Below, piece after piece: positions 1 through 7,200 of a stretch of DNA of 10,332 bases (position 1 is its first letter; each line of letters opens with the position of its first letter). The translations under genes and the position numbers were made by a program. The stretch lies in the NCBI GenBank assembly GCA_937923945.1, contig CALDWC010000176.1, forward strand, positions 1 through 10,332. The letters run 5' to 3'. This DNA is from an uncultured Treponema sp. GTDB taxonomy: Bacteria; Spirochaetota; Spirochaetia; Treponematales; Treponemataceae. The notes under the pieces were generated by a model. The model made no database searches. It was given only the letters and a program-made list of their open reading frames with translations, and was not told where the DNA came from.

Positions 1-20
1 CTCGGTTCTCGAAACGGCGT

Positions 21-236
21 AAATTCAGCTTATTCGTGAACTGATGTTCACTCATTTGCTGAATTTTAATGAACTTTTAATTTCGGCAAGGAAATATATT
101 GCCTCATTAAATGGTCGAGTTTTGAAAAGCTTGTCAGCCACTGTGCTTTTCAAAACATCGCTTATTTTTATGTGTACTCATCGCACACGGAAATCAGCAA
201 CTCTAAAAGTTGATACTTTTTTCGTTGCTGATTTTT
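21..236. repeat. Hairpin array, copy 1 (modules A-B-C-D-A')
   Basis: Five inverted repeats lie head to tail. Module A: outer stem AAATTCAGC (21-29)/GCTGAATTT (58-66) enclosing an inner stem GTGAAC (36-41)/GTTCAC (46-51) with loop TGAT. Module B: TTTAAT (76-81)/ATTAAA (106-111) around GGCAA (85-89)/TTGCC (99-103), with unpaired TTC and TC between the stems. Module C: a perfect 12-bp stem, 119-130/145-156, with a 14-base loop. Module D: GTGT (172-175)/ACAC (185-188). Module A': outer 11-bp stem 191-201/224-234 around AAAAGT (205-210)/ACTTTT (215-220), loop TGAT. The same modules recur at 3929-4136 with different stem sequences. A' ends in five T residues (232-236), so it could also act as an intrinsic terminator on the + strand. 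Function unknown; the family may extend left of the window. Confidence 0.8.
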
Positions 237-449
237 AAGGAACGGATAGACAAAAAGGTTATAAAAAAATATGATACAGCAAAGACACCGTACAACCGGT
301 TGCTTGAATCTCCTGATGTGCCGGAGAAAGAAAAAGCGGAACTGCAGCGACGGAAGGCAGCTTTGGATTTATCGGAACTGCTCGCAAAAGTCACGGAACT
401 ACAAAAAGCACTTATTGCTACTGCAGTTCCATGGCGAAGCAAAAAGTAA
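237..449 (+). pseudogene. C-terminal remnant of a DDE transposase
   Basis: An open frame encodes about 70 residues with the character of the extreme C-terminus of an ISNCY-type (integrase-core) transposase: basic K-K-Y-D-T-A-K-T-P-Y followed by R-L-L-E, then a charged helical tail with regularly spaced leucines, ending at TAA (447-449). There is no catalytic DDE core and no credible start. The reading frame runs backwards straight into hairpin module A', so the array boundary at about 236 is where the transposase was cut off. I see the sequence pattern directly; the family assignment is from memory of the conserved Y-D-T-x-x-T-P-Y tail and could be another DDE family. Not expected to be functional. 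Confidence 0.55.
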
Positions 450-457
450 TTACGGTT

Positions 458-511
458 AGTTTTTTTACTTGAGGAACAACAAAATTACGAGCGCAGTTTT
501 TACTTGAGGAA
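458..511 (+). repeat. Direct repeat, possible IS-end binding sites
   Basis: AGTTTTTTTACTTGAGGAA (458-476) recurs as AGTTTTTACTTGAGGAA (495-511), differing only in the length of the T tract, with a period of about 37 bases. It lies just after the transposase remnant's stop codon, where the right end of an IS would be expected, so these may be transposase-binding repeats of that dead element. No matching left end is in the window, so this is inference. Confidence 0.45.
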
Positions 512-538
512 ATACGGACGGCGCATTATCCGTACATC

Positions 539-676
539 ATGTACCGGATGGCATCAGCTCGTATCCGGTATGTTGTGGGGCGGTATATGGCGGTAACAGC
601 GAGAAATGAGATGAAGTATCCTAAAAACCGATATATCGGTACCATAAAACAGTATAAAAATCAAGGATCAGTATGA
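539..676 (+). CDS. Doubtful 45-residue ORF
   Basis: ATG at 539 opens a 45-residue basic frame rich in Arg, Tyr and Lys, ending at TGA (674-676). The frame stays open upstream to a stop at 470-472 without a better start, and I see no ribosome binding site before 539. It overlaps a hairpin (542-570) and a 14-bp palindrome (627-640), so the open frame may be incidental. I do not recognise the product. The one point in favour is that its stop overlaps the start of the next small ORF by ATGA, as in translationally coupled genes. It may be the tail of a gene broken by past insertion. Confidence 0.2.
   Translation: MYRMASARIRYVVGRYMAVTARNEMKYPKNRYIGTIKQYKNQGSV
542..570. repeat. Inverted repeat (hairpin)
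   Basis: TACCGGAT (542-549) pairs perfectly with ATCCGGTA (563-570) across a 13-base loop. The left arm can alternatively pair with ATCCGTACAT just upstream (528-537) with one bulged base, so the region has two competing folds. No T run follows, so it does not look like an intrinsic terminator. Confidence 0.5.
627..640. promoter_or_regulatory. 14-bp perfect palindrome, possible operator
   Basis: ACCGATATATCGGT is a perfect two-fold symmetric site, the form expected for a dimeric regulator's operator. It lies about 120 bases upstream of the proposed mcrB promoter, too far for simple repression, and no regulator gene is in the window. The symmetry is seen directly; the operator role is only a suggestion. 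Confidence 0.3.
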
Positions 677-765
677 ATAAAACAAGTTTATCAGATTTTG
701 CGTTAGCAAAATCAAATCCGTATGGCATCATTTCCCGAAAATTGATTTCCGTGTGTATGAGTTGA
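673..765 (+). CDS. Doubtful 30-residue ORF, possible gene-start remnant
   Basis: ATG at 673 has a good Shine-Dalgarno (AAGGA, 663-667, 5-base spacing) and overlaps the previous ORF's stop as ATGA. It encodes 30 residues beginning MNKTSLSDFALAKSNP and ends at TGA (763-765), inside the proposed mcrB -35 box. The start looks genuine, but the protein is too short to assign. It may be the head of a disrupted gene, for example an antitoxin-like small protein, or a short leader peptide ahead of mcrBC. I do not recognise it. Confidence 0.3.
   Translation: MNKTSLSDFALAKSNPYGIISRKLISVCMS
694..713. repeat. Short hairpin upstream of mcrB
   Basis: GATTTTGC (694-701) and GCAAAATC (706-713) form a perfect 8-bp stem with loop GTTA. 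The arms resemble the module C stem of array copy 2 (CAAGTTTTGC/GCAAAACTTG), which may mean it is a degenerate solitary module. It falls within the small ORF 673-765. No T run follows on either side, so an intrinsic terminator is unlikely. Confidence 0.45.
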
Positions 766-790
766 TATTGCTGTTAAAGTTCAATAAAAT
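762..790 (+). promoter_or_regulatory. Sigma-70-type promoter of mcrBC
   Basis: A -35 box TTGATA (762-767) and a -10 box TAAAAT (785-790) are separated by exactly 17 bases; each matches consensus at five of six positions. Transcription would begin near 797, leaving a leader of under 20 bases before the start codon at 814. The position directly before the operon's ribosome binding site supports the call. Confidence 0.65.
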
Positions 791-800
791 ATTGCATAAT

Positions 801-805
801 GGGAG
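801..805 (+). promoter_or_regulatory. Ribosome binding site fixing the mcrB start
   Basis: GGGAG lies 8 bases before ATG 814. An in-frame ATG at 799 overlaps this site and would have no ribosome binding site of its own, so 814 is the better start and shortens the protein by five residues. Confidence 0.7.
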
Positions 806-813
806 AATTAAAA

Positions 814-2508
814 ATGAACTATTTTAAATTAGGATGTAACTGGGGTAGCGGCGCTCCCGATTTTTATGATTTGCTGCTCAAACAGTCTGTGGTAATTTGT
901 GGTAATATTGATATGGAAGAAGGAGATTATGTTGCAATATGTAAAGGTTTTAAAGTGTTTGCTGTTGCGGTACTTAAATCTTCTTCTTTTCCCGTTACCG
1001 ATAGAGCGGATCTTAAAACCGATTTTAATAGGTATAAAATAACATATGCCAAAACGAATAAAATCGCAGCTGCAGTAATATATGAATTAACGGAAGATGA
1101 ACAGTTTGGATATGAACTCCAACAAGGTATCTGTAAAGTAAATAAAGAAGATATAAAAAATAAAATAAAAAAGTTTATTGATATTAAAGGAGCACATGCG
1201 ATGAACGATAAAAAAATAAAGCAATACACCAACGTGCTTAAAATGAAGAAAAACATTATTTTGCAGGGAGCACCGGGAACGGGAAAAACATATTGCACTG
1301 CGGCGTTAGCGGTTCATTTAATTGAGGGCGGTGAGAGCAAATATACAAACCATGCTGAAATTATGAAAAAGTATGATGAGTACATAGAACAAAAGCAAAT
1401 TCAATTTACGACATTTCATCAATCAATGGATTATGAAGATTTTGTCGAAGGGATAAAACCGTGTATTGATCAAAACGACGAAGATACAAACAAAAGTATT
1501 CTATATGAAATTAAAAATGGAATTTTTAAAGATATGTGTATACAAGCAAGAGAAAATAAAGATGATGCATCGTATCATAATAGCTTTGAAAACGCGTGGC
1601 AAAAAATTATCGATAAACTTACTGAAAAAGATTTTATAGAAATTCCTTTACTGAGTGGTAAAAACAAATTCCGTATTGAATTAAATAATTACGGAACCGG
1701 TTTAGCAAGCAGAACATATAAGGACGACATTTATGAAAAAGGTAACTGGATCGATAAAAGATCAAAATTTTTCAGTAAAGAACAACTTTACAATGTATAT
1801 CGCGGTTTACCCGGTGTTCCGGCAGGTGGGCATGACAATTACCGAAAAGCAATTATCGGCTATTGTATAAAAAATTTAGGTTTGAAAGAATATCTCGTAT
1901 CACAGAATACAGCTAATACAAAGCCGTATGTTCTTATCATTGATGAAATTAACCGCGGTAATGTTTCTAAAATATTCGGTGAATTGATTACCGTACTTGA
2001 AGCGGATAAACGATCAGGTGCTGACCATCCGATAACGGTTACGCTGCCTTATTCAAACGAACAATTTTCCGTTCCGCCAAATCTCTACATTATCGGAACG
2101 ATGAATACAACCGATCGAAGTGTCGGGACGCTTGACTATGCCATCCGCCGACGCTTTGCATTTATTACGCTGACTTCAAGTTATATAAAAAATGTGGAAG
2201 GAAAGGTAATCGGCTGTGAAGAGTTAAACGAATACTATGCAGGAAAATCAGGTGAGGTAAAAACTGCTGCCGATATATTATTTGCAAACGTATATACACT
2301 TTTATCCGATGAAACATATAAAGTAGATATGGATATTAATGATTTAATGGTAGGTCACAGTTATTTTATGGCGACAAGTTTGGAAGAACTAGAGCTGAAA
2401 TTGGAATATGAAATAAAACCGCTCATCAGGGAATATGCAAAAGACGGAATTATTTCCATCGATGAAAGTGACTTGGAAAACAAACTAAAAGCATGGACCG
2501 TAAAATGA
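814..2508 (+). CDS. mcrB: McrB-type GTPase subunit of a modification-dependent restriction system
   Basis: A 564-residue AAA+ GTP-driven motor that recognises modified DNA and recruits McrC to cut. Visible motifs: Walker A G-A-P-G-T-G-K-T at 152-159; Walker B with D377-E378 followed by the McrB hallmark I-N-R-G-N (379-383); the signature M-N-T-T-D-R-S at 430-436 (M-N-T-A-D-R in E. coli McrB, counted as the GTP-specificity loop); and an R-R-R-F arginine segment at 445-448. Residues 1 to about 130 are a separate domain starting Y-F-K-L-G-C-N-W-G with a G-D-Y-V strand. It resembles the EVE/PUA-like modified-base readers seen on other McrB proteins and is unlike the E. coli DUF3578 head; this is inference. 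A lysine-rich linker (about 108-145) joins it to the motor. It overlaps mcrC by ATGA, so the two are co-translated. I see no frameshift or missing motif, so it is probably functional. Confidence 0.92.
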   Translation: MNYFKLGCNWGSGAPDFYDLLLKQSVVICGNIDMEEGDYVAICKGFKVFAVAVLKSSSFPVTDRADLKTDFNRYKITYAKTNKIAAAVIYELTEDEQFGYELQQGICKVNKEDIKNKIKKFIDIKGAHAMNDKKIKQYTNVLKMKKNIILQGAPGTGKTYCTAALAVHLIEGGESKYTNHAEIMKKYDEYIEQKQIQFTTFHQSMDYEDFVEGIKPCIDQNDEDTNKSILYEIKNGIFKDMCIQARENKDDASYHNSFENAWQKIIDKLTEKDFIEIPLLSGKNKFRIELNNYGTGLASRTYKDDIYEKGNWIDKRSKFFSKEQLYNVYRGLPGVPAGGHDNYRKAIIGYCIKNLGLKEYLVSQNTANTKPYVLIIDEINRGNVSKIFGELITVLEADKRSGADHPITVTLPYSNEQFSVPPNLYIIGTMNTTDRSVGTLDYAIRRRFAFITLTSSYIKNVEGKVIGCEELNEYYAGKSGEVKTAADILFANVYTLLSDETYKVDMDINDLMVGHSYFMATSLEELELKLEYEIKPLIREYAKDGIISIDESDLENKLKAWTVK

Positions 2509-3800
2509 ATCCCGTTACTGTTTTCACTTTTCGGGAACATCAGCAATTTAGTGAAGAAGAAAAATCGACATTGCAAAGTTTAGAAATAACACTGCAAGGA
2601 AAACCAGAAAACGGCGAGCCTCCGAAGTATCTCGGAATCGATGAGAATAATGCAAGTTACTATATCGGAGCGTCATGGCTTACTGCAGATCATGCTGTTG
2701 CAGTCCTTCCGAAAAGAATCGATTCGGACGATGATAAAATAGCAACGGATTTTATTGCGATGTATTTGGAAGTGCTTCAATGTGCACCCACCGCAGCAGA
2801 ATATTTTTCAAAATGCTACGATATTTATTTTACGCAGCCTCCAATAGAATGCGAGGTATTAAACGAACAATTAACACCACTTTTAATTTTTCATTTCATT
2901 TTCTATGTACAGATAATTTTGAAAAAGGGATTAAAGAAACATTATGTAATGCGGGAAGAAAATTTGCAATCAAAGGTACGCGGCAGAATACTGATGCAAA
3001 AAAATTTAGAAAAGAATATTTTTACCAAAAGGCTCGATAGAACTTTTTGCAAGTTTCAAGAATACACCGTTGATATCCCTGAGAACCGCTTACTCAAAAA
3101 AGCGTTGTTGTTTTCCGCGCGATATTTTAATACATACAGCGGACTTTCATCTCATGAATCATTCAAGACTATTAAAACAACGATGCAGGAAATGATTTCC
3201 GCATTTCATTTGGTTTCGGATACAATCGAAATATACGAAATTAAAAACTTGAAAAGAAATAAAATGTTTAAAGAATACTCCGAAGCGATACGGCTTGCAA
3301 AAATGGTTTTGCAGCGATTTGATTTTTCCATTGCAAACGCGCAATTGTGCAAAAGAACCGTTCCTCCGTTTTGGATTGATATGTCGCGGCTTTACGAAGT
3401 GTATGTGTATACGCAACTTGAAAAAGCCTACCCGGGACAAATAGGATTTCAAGTATCAGGGTATCAAAGCACAGCCCTTGATTTTATTCATAAAAGTGCC
3501 GGCGTTATCCTTGATACAAAATATAAAACAAGGTATCAAAATTCAAATAAAGATATGCTTGATGATATAAGGCAACTAAGTGGCTATGCCCGTGATGAAA
3601 AAATTTTAGCTAATTTTGATCCTGCAATCAGAGACATAATGCGTCCTTGTGTGATTATTTATCCGGTGATTCAGAGCGGAGAAACAGTTGCCTCTTTTTC
3701 AAACGATATATGTGATGTACTCAATGATGAACACAAAATATCGGGATTCAAAAATTTTTATAAAATAAGTGTAGAGCTTCCGAAAAAGACTGATATTTAA
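2505..3800 (+). CDS. mcrC: McrC-type endonuclease subunit
   Basis: The 431-residue nuclease partner of McrB. The C-terminal PD-(D/E)XK core is visible: D326 in a T-A-L-D-F strand, then V-I-L-D337-T-K339-Y-K, matching the D...D-x-K catalytic triad of McrC. The middle has the family's V-R-G-R-I turn (about 158-162) and the following conserved helical stretch with P-E-N-R-L-L-K-K-A. The N-terminal third is the McrB-contact region and is poorly conserved. I chose the start at 2505 because ATG overlaps the mcrB stop as ATGA; an alternative in-frame ATG at 2493 would add four residues and neither has a strong Shine-Dalgarno. Length is close to that usual for McrC (about 350-450). The TAA at 3798-3800 is followed by a weak 7-bp inverted repeat without a T run, so the operon's terminator is not obvious. 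Confidence 0.92.
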   Translation: MNPVTVFTFREHQQFSEEEKSTLQSLEITLQGKPENGEPPKYLGIDENNASYYIGASWLTADHAVAVLPKRIDSDDDKIATDFIAMYLEVLQCAPTAAEYFSKCYDIYFTQPPIECEVLNEQLTPLLIFHFIFYVQIILKKGLKKHYVMREENLQSKVRGRILMQKNLEKNIFTKRLDRTFCKFQEYTVDIPENRLLKKALLFSARYFNTYSGLSSHESFKTIKTTMQEMISAFHLVSDTIEIYEIKNLKRNKMFKEYSEAIRLAKMVLQRFDFSIANAQLCKRTVPPFWIDMSRLYEVYVYTQLEKAYPGQIGFQVSGYQSTALDFIHKSAGVILDTKYKTRYQNSNKDMLDDIRQLSGYARDEKILANFDPAIRDIMRPCVIIYPVIQSGETVASFSNDICDVLNDEHKISGFKNFYKISVELPKKTDI

Positions 3801-3928
3801 TTTGTGCCAGTCTTCACGCATTATCCCATCTTTGGGTTTATTCGTTGACCAAAATACAAACAAGACATCATCGACCTTTTGTCACGGACGAGTTTTAAAC
3901 GATAAAACAGAAACATACGAAATTATAG
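3801..3928. other. Intergenic stretch after mcrC, mostly unexplained
   Basis: No credible gene on either strand. A 7-bp inverted repeat (3786-3792/3808-3814) spans the mcrC stop. A short stem GTTTTA (3892-3897)/TAAAAC (3903-3908) with a 5-base loop is preceded by ACGA, similar to the edge of module C, and may be a decayed array module. Nothing else recognised. Confidence 0.4.
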
Positions 3929-4136
3929 CATAAAACTCCGTGAGTTTTATGTGCATATCGCTTCTGAACATAGTTGCATAACGTACGGTTAATTTCGGCA
4001 CGAGTTACCGTGCCTCATTAACCGGTCAAGTTTTGCTTGGTAAACTGAATTGCAAAACTTGCTTATTTATTTGTGTGTTTATCGCACACTGAATTCAGCT
4101 TATTCGTGTGCTGAAGCACACTCACCGCTGAATTTA
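3929..4136. repeat. Hairpin array, copy 2 (modules X-B-C-D-A)
   Basis: Module X: perfect CATAAAACTC (3929-3938)/GAGTTTTATG (3942-3951), loop CGT. Module B: CGGTTAAT (3986-3993)/ATTAACCG (4017-4024) around GGCACG (3997-4002)/CGTGCC (4009-4014). Module C: CAAGTTTTGC (4027-4036)/GCAAAACTTG (4052-4061). Module D: GTGTG (4073-4077)/CACAC (4085-4089). Module A: AATTCAGC (4092-4099)/GCTGAATT (4127-4134) around GTGTGC (4106-4111)/GCACAC (4116-4121), loop TGAA. B-C-D-A has the same order, orientation and linker sequences as copy 1, with stems changed on both sides. Between X and B (3952-3985) I find no clear hairpin. Together with copy 1 it brackets mcrBC as a direct repeat. Confidence 0.8.
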
Positions 4137-4140
4137 TAGG

Positions 4141-4169
4141 TAGATAAATATCTAAAAATAGACTATAAT
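4141..4169 (+). promoter_or_regulatory. Possible promoter region of the helicase-methyltransferase operon
   Basis: A perfect -10 box TATAAT lies at 4164-4169. Seventeen bases upstream is TAGATA (4141-4146), a poor -35 match that is also the left arm of an inverted repeat TAGATA-AA-TATCTA (4141-4154). A regulator binding there could control the promoter. The leader to the start at 4256 would be about 80 bases. The region is very AT-rich, so chance -10 matches are likely. Confidence 0.35.
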
Positions 4170-4255
4170 AAATATCATTTTTTATGAACAAAATAGAATA
4201 CTTCATGAGCGTACTTAATATGTTACGAATTTATAAATAGGGACTAAAACGCACA

Positions 4256-7200
4256 ATGGGAAACAAATCGGCGATAGACAGTAAGTCAAAATTTATAACG
4301 AATGCACAGGGTGAGAATTCTCTTTCCACCAAAGTGAAAGCATTGACAAAAGGAAGTACTCGACTGGATTTTTTAGTCGGGTATTTTTTCTTTTCAGGTT
4401 TTTGTGAAATCTGCGACGAGTTAAAAGATAAGTCGCTTCGGATTTTAGTCGGTATGAATGCGGATGTCGATGTGAATAACGGTATCCGCGAATACACAAG
4501 TTATGCAGCACAGGAACAAAGCCAAGATTCAAAGCTCGCCGTACGGAATGCCTATTTTGAAAATTTGAAAAATATTATAAACAAAGCTGACCTTATTGAC
4601 TCTCATAATTTTGAAAAATCCTACCGGGTATTTTTAAAAAAGCTTGAAAACGGAACGCTTGAAGTGCGAAAAACAAAAGAGCCGAACCACGCAAAAATGT
4701 ATTTATTTTGTATGCCGTCCGAAGCGACAATAACCGGTCTTGATGACAGTAAAGTCATTATCGGATCAAGTAATTTTTCAATTCAAGGATTTAAAGCAAG
4801 AAATGAAGTAAACATTTATTTGAAAGACGGTCATGACTTTGAAGACGGCAGTAAAATTTTTAATGAACTGTGGGAAGATTCCATTCCGTTAATCAATGCG
4901 GAAAATAAAGGCGCATTTAAAACCGAAGTCTTAAAACACACGTGGCTTGAAACGATTCCGAGTCCATATCTCATGTATGTCCGTACGCTCTATGAATATT
5001 TTAAAGTGTCAAGCGATTATATAAAAACGCCGAAAGAAATTACACATGACCGAATGAATCAATTTTTTGATGTATCGTATCAGCTTGATGCAATTCGAGA
5101 CGGTGTTGCAAAAATAAAAAAACATTCGGGCGTTATTATTGCCGATGTTGTCGGACTCGGTAAGTCGGTGATCGCGGCGGCAATTGCTGCAAACCTCAAT
5201 GCAAAAACCGTGATTATTACGCCACCCCATTTAAAATCGCAGTGGGAAGACTATGCTTCCGATTTCGGTTTGCGGGCGACGGGAAATATATACACATCGG
5301 GAAAAATCAAAGAGGCTGTCGACAAAAATAAAAACAATTCCGATTTAGTGATTATCATCGATGAAGCGCACCGGTACCGAAATGAAAATACGGAAAGCTA
5401 CGGACTTTTACATCAGCTTTGTGCAGGAAATAAAGTAATACTTCTTTCGGCAACTCCTTTTAATAATAAACCGGAAGATATTTTTTCGCTCATCAAATTA
5501 TTTCAGATACCGACGCACTCAACAATTCGCACCGTTGAAAATTTATCAAACAAAATGGCGGCACTTATCAATCAGTATAAAAAATTAAAAAAACAAAATC
5601 GTGAAGAAAAATTAACGGAAAGCGAATTTGAAAAAGCATCGAATGAATTGGCGGAAAATATTCGTGAAATCTTGGATCCTGTTATCATTCGGAGAACGCG
5701 CATTGACCTTGAAAAACTCACGAAGTATAAAGAGGATTTATCGGCACAGCATATTTGTTTTTCAAGCGTAAAACCGCCGCAATCACAAAGTTACGAGCTG
5801 GGAAATTTATCAAATCTTTATATCAACACCTTGAATCAGCTCACCGATGGAACAAACGGTTTTAAAGGTGCCCGATATAAGCCGCTTACTTATTTAAAGC
5901 CTGATCCGCTTGATACAACAAAAGTAAATAAAAAACTGATAAAAAAATACTCGCAGTATTTTGACGATGTCGAAAGTTTTACGACGGCGCAGCGAAATAT
6001 GGCTGATTTTATAAAGCAACTGCTCGTCCGCCGATTTGAAAGTTCCAAATACGGTTTTATTAAATCACTGCACAATATTCTCGATTCAATGAATACGCTG
6101 CGGCGCTGGTTTTGTGAACTAAAAAAAATCCCTATGGCAAAAAGGGTAAAACTGCCCGACATTGACGAATTAAAAGAAATGCTTGGAGATGAAACGGAGG
6201 GACTTTTTGCAGGGACGGATGAAATTTTTCAGTGTACGATGTCAAAAGAAAATGAAAAAGGAATTTGGTACATTGATGCGGAGGATATTTCGGATGACTT
6301 TTTAACGGAACTTAATTCCGATATACATTTAATTTCACAATTTTTAAAAGACTGGGAAGCGGCAAAGGAAGATCCGAAATTAAAAGCGATTGAAACAACA
6401 ATTAAAACTTCATTAAAGCGAGAACCGAATCGAAAGATTATTATCTTTACGGAATTTTCGGATACGGCCGATTATTTATATGAAAATTTTTCGGAAAGTA
6501 ATGTGCGCGTTATGAAGTATTCTTCGAAGATTGCAACTACGATAAACCGCGATACCATTCGTGCAAACTTTGATGCCGGCTATCCCGCTGCAATGCAAAA
6601 AAACGATTTTGATATTCTTGTCGCAACGGATGCAATTTCGGAAGGCTTCAGTTTACATCGTGCGGGAACGATTTACAATTATGACATTCCCTATAATCCG
6701 ACGCGGGTAATTCAGCGGGTCGGACGAATCAACCGCATTAACAAAAAAGTTTTTGACGAGCTGTATATTTATAATTTTTTTCCGACCGCAACCGGTGAAG
6801 AAGTGAGCCACACTGCTGAGATCTCAACTTTTAAGATGAAACTTTTTCAAGCAATTCTCGGAGCCGATACAAAAATTCTCACCGAAGACGAAACGATTGA
6901 AGGCTATTTTGGAAAAGAATTTACCGAAGCGGAAAATAATGAGAATCAACTTTCGTGGGATGTTCCGTTTCGAAATGAATTATACCGCATTGAAAACGAA
7001 GAAAAGGATGTACTGCAGGCGGCTCTTGATTTACCGCAGCGCTGCCGAATCGCTCGGGAAAATACCGGCTATAAAAATGCAAAAGACAATTTATTGATGC
7101 AGGATTTGTTTCATGATATTCCGGAAAAAGGTGTTTTGCTTTTTTCAAGAAAAGGTGATTCATACCGCTTTTGTTTTACCGACGCCGATAAGCACACGAG

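Noticed and set aside
21..236. CRISPR array
   Set aside because: The units are different nested palindromes and not identical repeats with unique spacers, and no cas gene is present.
44..238. 64-codon open frame on the + strand
   Set aside because: It runs straight through the hairpin array; its sequence is dictated by the inverted repeats and there is no ribosome binding site or recognisable product.
927..1298. Minus-strand 123-codon frame inside mcrB, and other antisense frames in mcrB, mcrC and the helicase gene
   Set aside because: These are low-complexity shadows of clear coding sequence on the + strand, with no motifs or start signals of their own.
3786..3814. Rho-independent terminator after mcrC
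   Set aside because: The stem is only 7 bp with a 15-base loop and no T run follows.
3976..4136. Classical integron attC site
   Set aside because: GCATAAC at 3976-3982 looks like an inverse core, but no matching GTTATGC-type core is found downstream in the expected range and the region holds several successive hairpins. Kept only as a hypothesis to test with an attC model.
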